A stretch of 64,000 nucleotides of DNA from Daedaleopsis sinensis (lineage: Eukaryota; Basidiomycota; Agaricomycetes; Polyporales; Polyporaceae), in contig CM066303.1 of the NCBI GenBank assembly GCA_033807695.1, forward strand, positions 558,001 through 622,000. Direction: 5' to 3'. The translations under genes were made by a program, and so were the position numbers. Under the pieces are notes generated by a model. That model ran no database searches. It was not told the DNA's origin and was given only the letters and a program-made list of their open reading frames with translations. Numbering within the stretch: position 1 is the first letter of the stretch; every line of letters starts with the position of its first letter. Of this stretch, positions 1 through 12,328 are shown piece after piece.

Positions 1-337
1 GTATTGGCGGGGTGTTTCGATTTTGACCAAGGCAGTAAAGAGGCGGAGTCGAGCAACGGGTAGCCAGTTCCGACACACGAGTGAGCATGCCAGTATTGTC
101 CTGTATCTGCCAGTGTACCACTGGTACCCGGGGATATCCACTGCATGAATGATGCGGTCGGTGATCTCTGAAGGGATGTAACGATGCGACTACAGCAGCG
201 GGTAGTGAGGACACTATGTGAAAACAGAGTCGATAGTTACACACCGTTGTCCCAACGCTAGTCCAGAACACACGCTGTATCTCCTCTTCACTTGGCCAAC
301 CAAAGGGATCTTGGGTATCATCGGTGATGATAGCCAT
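1..337 (-). CDS. F-box/LRR protein, N-terminal part (runs off left edge)
   Basis: The 5' end of a minus-strand F-box gene whose remainder lies outside the window. Exon 1 (337-245, 31 codons, starting MAIITDD) is followed by an intron at 244-190 (donor GTGTGTAAC, acceptor TAG) and exon 2 from 189 downwards. Exon 2 begins SHRYIPSEITDRIIHAVD and continues through ILACSLVCRNWLPVARLRLF, the F-box core that in this family would bind Skp1 of an SCF ubiquitin ligase. The exon layout is the same as in the intact copy at 29.1-30.6 kb: first exon of about 30 codons, phase-0 intron, exon 2 starting with SH. The reading frame is open to the window edge. This is the first of three copies carried by the large tandem repeat. 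SCF function is inferred from the family; substrate unknown. Confidence 0.75.
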   Translation of the reverse strand, partial: MAIITDDTQDPFGWPSEEEIQRVFWTSVGTTVCNYRLCFHIVSSLPAAVVASLHPFRDHRPHHSCSGYPRVPVVHWQIQDNTGMLTRVSELATRCSTPPLYCLGQNRNTPPI

Positions 338-3300
338 GAGTCCGGCACGAAGTGTGTGGACGGGGGGAAGGGTACGACAGAATGTGTGTTATTGAACCAC
401 TACGGGGGAGCCAGAGACTATGGATATTGTCGACTTGGCGCTGTGAGTTGTATGAGCAAAAGCAGCTCAGGACGGATTAGAGATCGCACACGTACCCTCG
501 AGAAGATGAGGGGGAGTGGAGGGGGAGGGACCTGTTTCTCCGACGCAGTGCACTCTATATGCAAGCGATAAGCAGCGCCGTACGACACATGTTTTCCCAT
601 GAGGTGTCCGCAGCGATCGATCCGCCCGACAGGTGGACGAGCTGTTACAGATGCAGATAGAAGCGCGCTGCAAACGATCTGTACCGATCACAGGAGTTCT
701 CGTTCACAGCCCGGCATTGCGTATGGACTACGGCCCAGCACACGAACATGTGTTTTGACACCGGGACTTCAGCCGCCTTCCGAGATGTCCACATTCGATG
801 TCCACATGGGCGGTCAGAAGTTTCAGCTGATACGAGCGAGGAGGCAGTGGCGAGTATGCCTGCACCTCCAAGTCTCAGAGGAGTGCTACCACTTACAGCT
901 GCTCCCCGAAACGGGACTCGAGGCTCCTCCGCAATGCGCCCCATAGGAAAGGGGTGGAATGGTCATCAACGCAGTCATCGCTACTATATGAACCTTGTGA
1001 GGACCACGTTGCATCAATCGATGTTGTATGACAAGAGACAGAAGGTAAAAACAAGCCGCAGCGCGAGTGGGTGCGAAGACCGCAAGCTCGTAGGCTGTGA
1101 CTCGTGAGCAGTCGATCGATGACAAATGTGTGTGGATTGCGCTGATGGCGCCGGGCGAGGCAGATGATACGGCGCGAGCGTGGATCGCGCGCGATGATGA
1201 CCGCGTCAACGGTCGTGCTGAAACGTGCGCTCGTTGAGCATGTGATATGAAGACGGGAAGGCGGAAGAGAGGAGAGGTGTGCTATGCGTAGAAGGCGACG
1301 CCAGCGCGTCGCAAATGTCGACGATGGTCGGGTCTTGATCGGCGGGCGGAAAATGCGTAGCGCGGTGTCGGTGTGGATGGGAACAGGGCTGGATGCACGG
1401 TGATCATTGTTTGTGCGAGTCTTGATTGAGCCTGACTCGAACTTGTTCGAGAAGATAATAACACCTATAGTCTATTGTCAACACGGTGCAAACGATGTAT
1501 GATCTAGAGGTTTGCTCGGCGTACTGATCAGGATGTTCGCAAGGACTTGAGCAACACAGGTGACTGGCTGGCGAGCATCACGATAAACCGCCGCAATAGC
1601 CTAGTCACGCACCATTTATCAACACTGGCCAGCGGAAGGAGGTGACGATACCACTGGTCCCGCCCTCTGCACACGCCAATCACCGCCACCCGCACGCGCT
1701 CACATATCCATCGAGGTCGACTCCGCCGTCCTCGTCATACGTTCCAGAGTGAGCGAAGCTGAGTGCTAGAGCGACTGGCGTGTTTATATCCCGTCCAGGC
1801 TGTCGCGCGCGCATATATCTACTGAATGGATGGACAACCACAGTTGAGAGACCCCGCACCAGGCGCGACAGATTCGAGAGGCAGAATATCCCGCACTCAT
1901 TCGTGTACTGGCTCCGATCGCCTGGGCAGACGGTAAGGGCACAAGAGAGACCTGCCCGCACACAGTAACCGCCACGACGGGGTGCACATCGGCGATGGGG
2001 GAGCAGTCCAAGTGACCACGCGACTCGGCGCCGGAAGTCGGATGGAACGAGGGCACCGTCGTACATGACAGCGATCGTATTATGAGCACGTATGCTAGGT
2101 GCTCAGGCGACTGCTGATATCCTAGCGGCAAGTACCAAGGTGCAATTTGATGAGCACCGGTATACGTGCATAGGATGTTGACGTCGACGAGTTCCGACGA
2201 GCCTGAGGAACACAAACCGCGCGAGATGCGCTCGGGGGCGTTGGTATTGTTACGACCTCTCCCAGCTTGGCAACGTCCTCCGATCTCTCAATCTCCCCCC
2301 GAACAGCATAGACTCCCCGTGATGGCAATCCCGGAGACAACTCCAGCTACGGAGCTCTCGTCACCGACGAGGGGCATTGTCGGTATGTCGGGGCTTCGAT
2401 TTGCGATCGCAAACGGAGGAACCACGAGGAAGGATTCCCGGACGGCAGCCGGCTCCGACGAGGAGATGATATCGTGGATGGTATTTGTGTGTGCCACGTA
2501 CATGATCGAGCTCTGTCGATGGCTGATAGTACATCAGACAAGCCTCGAAGAGAGTACAGTGAAGGATTGAAGATCTTGTGTCCAAGAGATTGGGCGGGCG
2601 AAAGCTCCAACGGTGTCTTTGAGGGACAGCTGCAGCACCAGACATGTATGGCTGCGCAGAGCGAGAGAAGACGAGTTTATACTCACATGTATGCCATGTT
2701 CCCAACTTCCCCAGTGTCGCTCTCAGTACAGATCCGACACACCCGTCCGATCTCGAACTGCCCTCCGAGTCCGTGCCAGCGGCGTGCAGGCGTTGGAGCC
2801 AGTGCTAGAGAGTCATAGTCACACATAAGCGAGTCCTCCTTGAGTAGAGGGGGTACCGGTAGAGGCTATAGCGTAGTTTGGAATGCTGACAGAATATGTT
2901 TGGCCGTGGAGGTACAGGAGAACGAGGGCCAGCCTTGGGACCGGTGCGGATACGGCAAAACCCGAGGAGTGTTAGCGCTGGCGCTCACGCAGAAAGAATG
3001 ATTTGTTGAGTCGGATCCGTCTCCGATACTTGTCTTCGAAGCCTATCTCGACTCCATAGAAGGCTATAAGCATGGCTTCAGACACTTCAACTTGTCGGTA
3101 GGCTAATTCGTACGACGTTCTTGCCCCGTTGCGGGTTTCGCCGTGTTGACTACTGTACTAGCCATTTAGACAGTATTCTACCAGTCTAATATCAGCCAGT
3201 ATGCCCTTCGTACAAGCCCCTCGTACGCGACTAGACGGTAGTGAGACATATTCGTCACTCTGAGGCTCCGACTTCGGGATTGACTCCGCTAATCCGAGGT

Positions 3301-3512
3301 CGAACCACGTGCGTCCGTGCTGATACGTATACTGTTCGTATACAAACTCACAAGAGTCGAGCAATCCCTCTTTGAGCCTCAAATTCTATCACCTGTGACC
3401 TGCCTCAAAGCCATCTAGCGACCGTTAGCACCCAGATGAGCCCTCCTCTCTCCCCACGCTATGCAGTCTCGAACCGGACCACTGGCGACTGCCAGCAGCG
3501 CGAATTGTGGAG
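338..3512. other. Spacer of tandem unit 1, no supported gene
   Basis: Homologous in patches to 21.0-24.4 kb and 30.6-34.4 kb. For example, the stretch ending in AGAGAGTCATAGTC near 2800-2820 recurs near 24.39 and 34.33 kb. Open frames here are short, overlap on both strands and are not conserved in frame between copies, so I read them as chance. Sequence from about 2830 to 3512 has no match in the other two units. No RNA gene or regulatory element recognised. Confidence 0.5.
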
Positions 3513-5004
3513 TCATATACACTTGGATCCAAGAGGAGAGTGAGTATCATAATCTCCCATCAGACGACGACTCACCTTATCTCGGACTCTCATAACTCTA
3601 CGAGCACACAAACTTGGCATCTCGAGGCCGAGAACGTGTGTTACGATTGGGAAGTACCAGTCGTCATCGATTGATCCACCGTCGACGTCTTTGAAGGACG
3701 AAACATTGACCGCTCGAAGCTCCGTAAACTTCTCCATCAGCATAGGCTCGAGCCTTGGTGTCCCCATATCACCACAGATGCCGATAATTGGTGCGAGAGG
3801 AGCAGTAGAGTCAGTCGGGTCGCCAGGCCGATGGAATGTGGGCACATCGTCTAGATGGAGCTTATGGAGACGTGTGCCTGGAAGCCGCTGCAAAGAGTCT
3901 GCGAGATCCTTCCAAGGATCGCGCGCGTCCAGGCGAAGTGTGAGCTCCCTGAGGCTGACCATCTCAGAGATGGGCAAGCGAAGCATGTCTGAAACAAGCG
4001 AAGAGCAGTGTGAGCTTTTATCGTGGATATGTAACCGAAGCGTGTACCTGCCGCGAGTCTTGGGGCAGACAATGCAGTGACGCAACGTGCTGTTCCAGCT
4101 ACGAAGTCGACCCCACTTTCCGGCCAGGCACAATTTCCACAATCGAGGCTGATCTTCTGAATCGAGCCATTCGTCGGCGTGAGGGTTAGCCACCTGAGTA
4201 GCTCGGCACTACAGCCTTTCTCGTCGCTAATATCTAAATCAACGATAGCAGGACGCTTGTGGGGAAGCCCAAATGCAAATAGATGTTGTGCGGGGGTAGG
4301 CGGCCACTCTGCCTGGTGTAGGTGCAGTGTGCTCAGTCGTGGCAGGGCTACGAGGATGCGACGGAATGCGCTGAAGGATGGGAACGTGACTCGATCCAGC
4401 CGAAGTTCTTGGAGCGTATGCAAGGACGAGAACAATCTGTAGATTGTGGGGTGAGGCGGCAGAGTGACCTTGTCTAGGAGAGAAATCTCGAGAATATGCA
4501 AATTCGGCAGCCGCCCCGCAATATCGATGATAAATTGCTGTATCCTCTGGTTTGCGACGCAATTGTCGTGTCCTTGATCCTCAGGACGGGTATTTCTTGT
4601 TACGACTTGGAGGTGCTTTACGTGGTCAAGCCATGGTTTCATCGTCTCGGAGCGAAGCGCGCGGTTATTGAACAGGTCGTATCGGCGAATCGTGTCCAGT
4701 TTGACGCGGTTCCCAAATAGGCAGAGGCGAGCGGCGGGCAGCCAGTTTCGGCATACGAGCGCGCAGTTGACTAATGTCTGCCTGGCACCGGTCGTCTCAG
4801 GGATATCCACGACGTGGATGATGCGGTCTGTGACTTCTGGAGGGATATGAAGATGCGACTGCACCAGCAGGGAGTGAGTATGTTGTATCACGATACGAGT
4901 AATTGCCGCACCTTCGTATCAGTGCAGGCCGTAAGAGTCGGACCAATGTCCACATCGAACGAGGGATCGCCTAGTAGTGTCGCATCAAACGGGACGAAAG
5001 CCAT
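3513..5004 (-). CDS. F-box/LRR protein, divergent paralogue
   Basis: A minus-strand gene with three exons that splice in phase: 5004-4912 (31 codons, MAFVPFDATLLGDP), 4858-4048 and 3988-3513, giving 459 residues. The intron at 4911-4859 matches the first intron of the other F-box copies. The F-box lies at about residues 31-75 (HIPPEVTDRIIHVVD ... CALVCRNWLPAARLCLF). It is followed by leucine-rich stretches (FSSLHTLQELRLDRVTFPSF, VALPRLSTLHLHQ, VSLRELTLRLDARDPWKDLA) typical of fungal F-box/LRR proteins. The likely role is substrate adaptor of an SCF ubiquitin ligase. It sits in sequence missing from tandem units 2 and 3 and is more diverged than the other copies. The C-terminal 20 residues read through a possible donor (AAG|GTGAGT near 3574), so the true end may differ. 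Confidence 0.75.
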
Positions 5005-7309
5005 AGGGTATACCCAGCGCACAGTGCACGATGGGCGGAGATGTGAACGGTATGTGTGCTATCCAGCCACTACAGATAGACGGGAGACCACAGATCTTGA
5101 GGATCGACACCTATGAGTTGTGTAAGCTACGGGGAGCTATATTGAGGGAGTGAAAGTCGCACACTCACCTTCACGTGGGGAGAGTAAATGGGGCAGAGGC
5201 TCGTCACTCCTCGTCTGCAGAGAGATCTGTATGGCAGGTCACACGCTGAACAACCTCGCGGCCGAGTCGCAATGCGCAAAAGTCAGTCTAGCAGCATGAA
5301 CAGACTCACACTGCCATGAACCTGCAGTATTGATATCGCATTACAGCATTGCGATGCATTTTGGATAGATCGAACAGCTTCCACATTCAGACTGGAAGCG
5401 TATACCCACACCGTGACAGCGTTGGTCGGCTCTTGAACATCGATGACATATGCACTCACACGATCACAGCCAGCACACCCGAACCTGGCATTTACCTGAA
5501 AGGACGGTCGAGGAGTCTGCGTACCCGCTTCGAAAGCGCGAGGGCACGTCAATACGGACTGGGAGTCGCCTATACTGCGCAAGAGAAGAAGGCTTGAGAG
5601 ATGAGTGTCGGGGGAGGACCTGGCACCTTCATGGTCATTAAGGAAGCACGCGGAGGACCTGAGATCGAATACAATCAGAGCTTCCATCCTGTCACCTGTG
5701 ATATAACGCCAGTACATTCGCTCACCAGGAGGCGGCACCAGAGGGGCAGGTGCGGAAGCTACGTCGGTGACTGCATGGTAGGTCAGCACTCAGTCAAAGT
5801 GTGGATGGCAGCAGACTGAGTAGTATTGCCGAGTATTAATCTGCGTCTTCCTGAGTACAGCGGCCCATGTTATCCGGACCGTCCGGTGTCACGATGGGAG
5901 TACGCTGGACAAGTACATCTCGTCCGAGACACGTCGCACTGCACAGATACAGATCAGCACATCGGCGGTCGTTAATAGTGTCGCACGAATAGCAGACTGA
6001 ACACCGCGGCGTTGAATCCATCTACACTGTGGTGCGCATGGGCGTGTCATGCGGCGAGGACGCATCCGCACGATGGCGAGGACGCGAACCATTGGACGTG
6101 CATGCATTCGAAGCTGTACAGCACGCTTCGCTGTCGGTTTGCTGTCGAGCGGGCCCGGAAACCAGCATGGGACATAATACGGTGATCATTCGCGGCTGTA
6201 CTGTGACTACATGCACGATCGCTGCTCTAGAACCAATATAATGGCGATATCAGCGCAACGCCGTAGGGCGAAGTCAATTTGAGTAGTGCATGACTACTCA
6301 CCAACCGTGCGCTACGTCCGATCATGGTCATCCGCTCGCGGCTCGCGCGTCCACCGAGGCCGGACATGTCATCCTGGCCATACACTGCTATCAACAGTCG
6401 AGGCTAGAACGACTTGTACGCTTCGATGCGACGTCCACATATGGCCGGTCGCGATTGCGATTGAGGGAGATGCGTTAAGCTCGGGGGATCCGACACACAG
6501 GATCCGCACTCCACAGGCTTCCTATCCACCAGACCGATCTGCTTCTCGCACTGTGCACTATGAGCCGCGGATACATACTCGACACTCACTCATGCGATAT
6601 CAAGCATCGCTCGAGGGTACTTACCTTATATCACTTGCCCGTTATACGCCTGTCATCTCTCGTCCGATGCGTGCTCGTGCGGACATCTCGAGCTTCTCCC
6701 CCATTTCCGGGTGTCACCCCAAATGTGGTCCTGCCACGCGTAGGCGTCGCAGATGGTCGCCGCATGCACTTGGGTTACCCAACCAGACTTTCATGAGTAC
6801 CGCAGCACAAATTCCGAATCAAGTTCACTGTGGTGTTTAGTCACAGAGCGACTTGGCCTGCTAATAGACTCTCCGCGCGGTCGTCAACGAGCACCGTGCC
6901 TGCCACGCGTAGCAGTGCCGGCTCGTGTATGGGGCCCGGGTTCCAAGCGTCTTGAGACGAGCGGGTGGTGCTCAACCGCCCGTCAACGATTGGTATATCA
7001 TCGCCGAACACTGCACAGATCAGGTGCGAGCGACTCACTATCAGGCTTGCATGCGCGAAACAAAGAGCTTATTCTTCTGCGCAGCGTGCGCATAACATCC
7101 GCAGTTTGAATACCTCTGTCGACAAGGGGAACCGTGATGATTCATCGTCAATTTACACGCGCATCACGGCCGGCGAGGTGCGTGCTCACCAGAGCGAATT
7201 CTGTGCGGAAATCGCACCACATCGTCACACCCGTTTTCATCCTCTACATCTAAGCGTCTTCGCGCTCGACTTCAGCAGTATGCAAGCAGCATCGTAACCC
7301 AGGGGCCCT
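5005..7309. other. Intergenic, no supported gene
   Basis: Sequence specific to tandem unit 1. One minus-strand open stretch at 5789-5283 (168 codons, no ATG at its start, containing ERMYWRYITGDRMEALIVF) is the longest that looks protein-like. It matches no family I recognise and has no conserved copy in the window. The rest (5.8-7.3 kb) shows only short overlapping frames on both strands. Confidence 0.4.
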
Positions 7310-7970
7310 TCCCTTCCCAGCCGCGCCGCCCGTACGCGGGCAAATTTGTCTTCTCCGCCTTCGCCGGCTAGCACCAGGACGTGATCAAGAGGAGGTTCGA
7401 GGCGGAGGCCTCAGGCCATGCGGCTCGCACGGTATGTCACCCGCAGAAGCGGCTTCTCACTGACAGACGCTGTACATCCCGCTTGGCCTGGCCGACCTCG
7501 GGCGGACGTACGAGCGCGTCACCCCATGTCCTCGCAGTCGGGCAAGGCGGAGGGTCATCTACATCGTCAGCACGCACCTCCACAACGACCTCCCCACATG
7601 CGGTCCTAGCGGAAGTTATGCAGCGCGAGGTCGACCGCAAATGGCCACCGAGATCAAGACGCCCTTCGCGCCTTAGTAGCACGTCCCCTGGGATCAAGAC
7701 GGCGCGGGCAAGGACGACAATCCTGCGGGTGTGATGCTCAAGAAGCTCGCGATCATCCAGAAGATTCGGGACGGTCAGGCGAGCAAGATGTTCCAAGACC
7801 ACGGGCACTCGTGCTCGTTCAGCGTGCACCAGGTCGCGCACCGACCTCCGCTTCTCCGCGGTGCCCATATTCGAAGTCGCAACACGCATTTCATCGCGGT
7901 TCGCTGTCGGGCGGCGGCCCGGGGCAAGGAACGAATGTACGCGGGTCCATTGAGGTGGTACTGAGGCTAC
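7310..7970 (+). pseudogene. 2-isopropylmalate synthase (LEU4-like) fragment, unit 1
   Basis: A decayed fragment. Reading the plus strand with frame changes gives RRPYAGKFVFSAFAG, then an in-frame stop (TAG), then HQDVIKRRF. This is the alpha-isopropylmalate synthase motif PYAGxxVFxAFSGSHQDAIKKG, at the start of the linker and regulatory region of leucine-pathway synthases. Further on come DLGRTYERV, YIVSTHLHNDLPT and MATEIKTPF, matching the downstream GRTYEAVIRVNSQSGKGG-type region. At least one stop and several frameshifts are needed, so no functional enzyme can be made. The intact enzyme condenses acetyl-CoA with 2-ketoisovalerate in leucine synthesis. Only a central-to-C-terminal piece is present; the catalytic TIM-barrel part was not found. 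Related fragments lie at 24.6 and 34.6 kb. Confidence 0.7.
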
Positions 7971-10900
7971 ACGTGCGATACAGTCCCCTAGAACCAGGTC
8001 AGTGAGTGTCGAGACGCGGAGAAGCAGCACCAGACCATACCTCGACTATCCCGTAAGGATCACAGAGCGAGAGGAACTCAGCTCCAGCCCCGCAGTCTGT
8101 ACGAGTAACGACACTACGAATCGCCTCCCAACCGCGCACTCGCGCGACTGCGACCGCCGACGCTGTTGTCCGTGTCCGTGTCCATGTCGAGAGTCTGTGG
8201 GTCCGGGATCGAAGTGAGTATGCTTCAATGCCGTCGAAGTCCGGGATAAGACGGAGAGCTGCACGCCAAGCTCCGAGTCGAGGGATCCGCACGGCGCTAC
8301 CAGACGCCGTCTGCCATGCCGTATCGCGCGGATGAACGGTCCAGTTACGATGCGCCGACTTGCTGTAGCTAGGTACGATGTGGGAGATGTCTAGAGACCG
8401 CGCTCGAGCCTCCACGGCGCTGTGAGGTCGCAGGTAGAAGATCTGTGACGCGGGAGCCTGAAGAGACGGCTCGTATCGCATGCGGAGCATAGAACGGGTA
8501 TACAGTCGGAGGAGCGCGGCGGCATGGCGGACAAAAGTGGCACGGTGGGCAACGGGGAGTGTACCGTCGAGGATGCTCGATGAAGCGCAAACATGGACTA
8601 TGTCTGCTCGGAGGGAGGGGAGTACAAGAATCGCGTGGCGTCCGAGAGCCGCCATGGGTACAAGACTAGAGAGCTCACAGGATCAGTAGCATGCCTGCCC
8701 GAGGTCCGGATAGGGAGACGTAGCGAGATGAGTGTAGTCGAGCGTCAGGGCCAGGATGGGATGGATGGCAGCGGGAGGAGACTAAATGCGCAGCGAGACC
8801 AGGTTCACTAGGGGAGGGCACGTAGAAGAGTATGAGAGATCGACCATGCTCGGACAGTGTGTGTACTTACAGATGGGGGCGGCGGAGCATGCGAGCTTGA
8901 GCATGCAGACCATGCGGCGCAGCCGAGGGCGAACATGCTGTGGTGCTGTAGAGGAGATAGACGTGACCGAGGACGCGATATGGTGTGTTGGATGCGACAG
9001 CTGTAGCATGCTTGCAGACCTTTCCTGGCGCTCGGAGAGACGAACCGTGTGCGTAGAGTAGCGGCGTAGCCGGCGCTGTCCTCCGACGAAACGGCAGTCT
9101 CAGCAGCGGGCTTATCATCGGGGACGAGGGGCATGATCGGCGCGATCGATTGGACCTTCGATTGCGGGAAGAAGTAGCATATTCGACTGCAACTTTAAGC
9201 AGCGCTGGCGAGGTTGACTCGGACTAGAGATCGACGTCAAGAGGCATGGGTATAGGCGAGCGGCGACCGAGAATGAGCTCTGCAGATGGCAGATGATAGG
9301 CGGATGGAGCTCGAGGGCTCGAGAGTCGAGAGCACAGCGTGCGGGTCGACGAGGTCTAGGTAGAAGGGCGAAAGAATTCCAAGGACCGAGAGACGTCATG
9401 AGACCACCCAAGGGTTCCAAGACGAGTAGAGAGGCGAGGCGAGATAAGCAAGGAGGGGATGGGGAGATCCTACGTTCCAGGGCGTGAGTTACAGGTGAGT
9501 TTCGTCCCGGAGTTGGCGGCTAAAGGAATGTGCACGGCGTGCGGAGGGTCGCCAGACAACTCAAAGCACAGTCTGCGTCCTCCAGTGGCGGCTGCAGAGC
9601 TTATTAGGTGGATATGCAGGGAGAGAGAGCTTGTGTGTACTCACATGCATGTTCCATATTCCCCAGCGTACGACTCGAGCTCTTACAAGTCCGACGATCC
9701 ATCCGTTGGTGTAGTGCGGGAATCAGAGACAGTGCCCGTCGTCGAAGAGAGAATCAAGCGGACGTCGGGCGAGCGAGCGAGTCTTGGTCAGAGGTCACGG
9801 CAAATACCGGAGATCCACGTGGCGGCGCTTACATCCGTAACACCGCATTCAGCCGCGCTGTACTCCGACAGTGACCTCTGCACTCAGTATCATCCAGCAG
9901 GCTCAAGCTGCAGCCAGGACACGGCGTTCTCCACCTTCTAACCTCTGTATCAAGCTCTCTGTTCTACTGATATGTGAGTACCATCATTCTGTGTGCTCAC
10001 AACCGGTCATACTAATTCTAGATTGCCAAGGTACTTACCTTCACCGCCGTCGGGTATATCAGCTGTCTGGTACAGTGTAAGTGTACTACGGTGCCCTGAC
10101 GCTGCCGCTACCAATTTGACGACCTTGGGAGCCAACATGTGCCTATTCGCTCACGGTTGCGGACGCGCGGCAGCTATCCAGTCTATGAACTCTTGATGCG
10201 CACCCTCGCAGGCTCCAAGCTCAAAAAAGCCGCTCTATCGGCTGCTTTGGTCCGATTTCTATGCAGCAACGTGCTCAGAAGCGATGTTCGTCCAGACCGA
10301 AACGCGGGCTGCTGCCCGGTGCCTCGGCTCGAAAGCGCACACGCCGGACGGGAGATCCAAAGTACAGTACTACCATCCGCACATACCGACACCTCCCTAC
10401 TGCAACACAATGGAGACGACCTCCCCAAGTGACATTTTGAGGTGCTTAGACATCCGGCGGCCCGCGCTCGAGCGTCCCATCTGATACACATCCCATCTCC
10501 AGGATTACACCCGCGCGGATCTGTCTACGTTTGCGATGCAATGGTCTCCGAGGTGTGTTCCTTCTCGCGAGTCTGACGTAGTATACTGATCATAGCTGAC
10601 AGTAATATCTGCTTTTGGCGGGTGGCAGCTGGCGTGACGATCCCGATGTCAGATGATAGTGAGGTGCTCGCACAACTCGAATCTGTATGAACGCTGCTGA
10701 TCGCTCGCCTAGGACTCGCTCAGGCATGGTTCGCAAACGAGCATGCGATGCCCGAGTCCGAGCCTTGCGCAGCTACAGGTATTCGTGAGCGAACCAGGCT
10801 CCGGAGTAATAACACACCTCTGGAACTCTGTTCGAATGCGAACGCAAATCACATCACGGATGCTCGTGCTATTGTCCCGCTGCGTAGGTTGTCGACTTGC

Positions 10901-11544
10901 AACCGGGTGACCGACCGTCAGAATGCGCACACACGTAACGGCTGTTCAGAGAGACCCCTCTGTCCGCATGAGTAGCATCATGCATGTCCTCAAGACGTCG
11001 ATGGGGTGCACGCGGGCCGTCTTCAATGTCCATCACCGACGCAGGCATGCACGTCGAGCGACAAGAATGCGTATACAGTTCGAGTCGTTCATTTCTCAGT
11101 CAAATGATACATGATCTATGGTCCGAGGAGTCTCTGCGACTGGCCGTCCTGAACGAGCTCGTTGAGGGGAACGGGAAGGGGAAGGGGCAGCGGGTTGCAA
11201 AGATTTGGATTGCGCGACTGCGAGAGCGACTCGTATTAGCATCACCACTGCGAACGAGCCTGATATTTTCTCACCAGGGAAATACATATCTTCACTCTCG
11301 AATCAGGGAAACGGCTGCAGCGTCTGGCTGCCTGTGTCACTTATTTGAGTACTAAGTAAAGTTGGTCAGTGGGATGATATCCGAGCGCAGAGCACCCGGT
11401 GCAGAAAAGAGAAGTTCGCCTACTTTTCCTAAGAGCGTCTCGAATGTCCCACATCAGCTCCACCGGTAGTGACAGGTACTTCCTGCAGTCACGGTCGCGG
11501 CGGACATCGGAATATAATCCTATATTTCCTGGTTAGTATGTTCT
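7971..11544. other. Spacer of tandem unit 1, no supported gene
   Basis: Homologous to 25.38-29.13 kb: the stretch near 8015 reading GAGTGTCGAGACGCGGAGAA recurs near 25400, and 10.93-11.54 kb closely matches 28.5-29.13 kb. Numerous short open frames occur on both strands but none keeps its frame in the second copy. I recognise no protein family, tRNA or regulatory element. Confidence 0.5.
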
Positions 11545-12298
11545 CTACCGCGTGGAGCGATGATGTACCTTAATGCGTTTATCTCTCACTCGCAACACTC
11601 CACTCGCACTCAACTTCGGCATCTTGCGGTGAAGATCGAGTGCAATCATAGGGTGGTCTTCCTCTCCGGCCCACCTGTCGTGATCATTTTTGAAGGACCA
11701 GAAAGACAAGATCTTGAGCTCTTTAAATCTCCCGTCCAGTAGCGCAGGCTCAAGCAGCTCCAACCCCTCACCACCGATGCGGACGGCCGAACGACCAGAG
11801 AGTGTGCCTTCGGATGGCCCGTCGGTAGATTGACGTACAACTGGCACTTCCCAAAGAGTGAGGCGTTGAAGGTGTGTGCCAGGCAGCTGCTGCAGGGCCT
11901 GAGCAAGGTCCCTCCACGGGTCTTGCTTATCCATTTCAAGGTCAAGCTTCCTGAGGTTGGCCATCTGGGAGATCGGAAGGCGGAGGAAGTCTACGGCAGG
12001 AATGGCAACGTAAGCATTTGTGACGGACCAGTAATTGACACATGTACCTGCAGTGAATCTTGGGATCCTCAGTTCAACGAGGGGATGAGGTGCCATGGTC
12101 AGGAAGTTGATACAACTCTCTGGCCAAGCAGCATTGTTTCCATTGCCAGCCCAAAGGTCGACTCGTCGTATTGAATAGGCCGTCTGCGTTGATGCTAGCC
12201 ACTCAAACAGCTCAGCACTACATCGTTTCCAGTTTTGGCCCCATTCAAAAGTCAAGTCCGTAATAGCCGGTTGCTTGTGGCAAGGTCCAGATTCAAAC
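11545..12298 (-). pseudogene. F-box/LRR gene, 3' half, split by transposon insertion
   Basis: The downstream half of the tandem-unit-2 F-box gene. Read on the minus strand from the insertion point it begins ESGPCHKQPAITDL and continues through ELFEWLASTQTAYSIRR, WPESCINFLTM, an in-frame intron (GTACATG ... TAG, about 12050-11994), LRLPISQMANLRKLDLEM and the C-terminus VHHRSTR. This is collinear with the intact paralogue at 29128-29885. No stop or frameshift is seen, so the half was functional until interrupted. The other half is at 20292-21042. Separated by 7,993 bp of transposon, the two halves cannot be expected to make the original protein. Confidence 0.85.
12290..12298. repeat. 9-bp target-site duplication, left copy (GATTCAAAC)
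   Basis: GATTCAAAC immediately precedes the first base of the transposon (GGGCA...). The same nine bases follow its last base at 20292-20300. In the uninterrupted paralogue the corresponding site (29878-29886) occurs once, as GATGCAAAC. Duplications of 8-11 bp, most often 9, are the hallmark of Mutator-superfamily insertion. Confidence 0.93.
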
Positions 12299-12328
12299 GG
12301 GCATGTAGAAATCAACGCGAAGCCACGC
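12299..12328 (+). repeat. Left terminal inverted repeat of the MULE
   Basis: Begins GGGCATGTAGAAATCAACGC. Against the reverse complement of the right end (GGGCACAGGAAAATCGACGC...) 23 of the first 30 positions agree; the mismatches cluster at positions 6-10. It continues inward into CGCG-rich repeats, so the inverted homology has no sharp inner edge. Confidence 0.85.
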
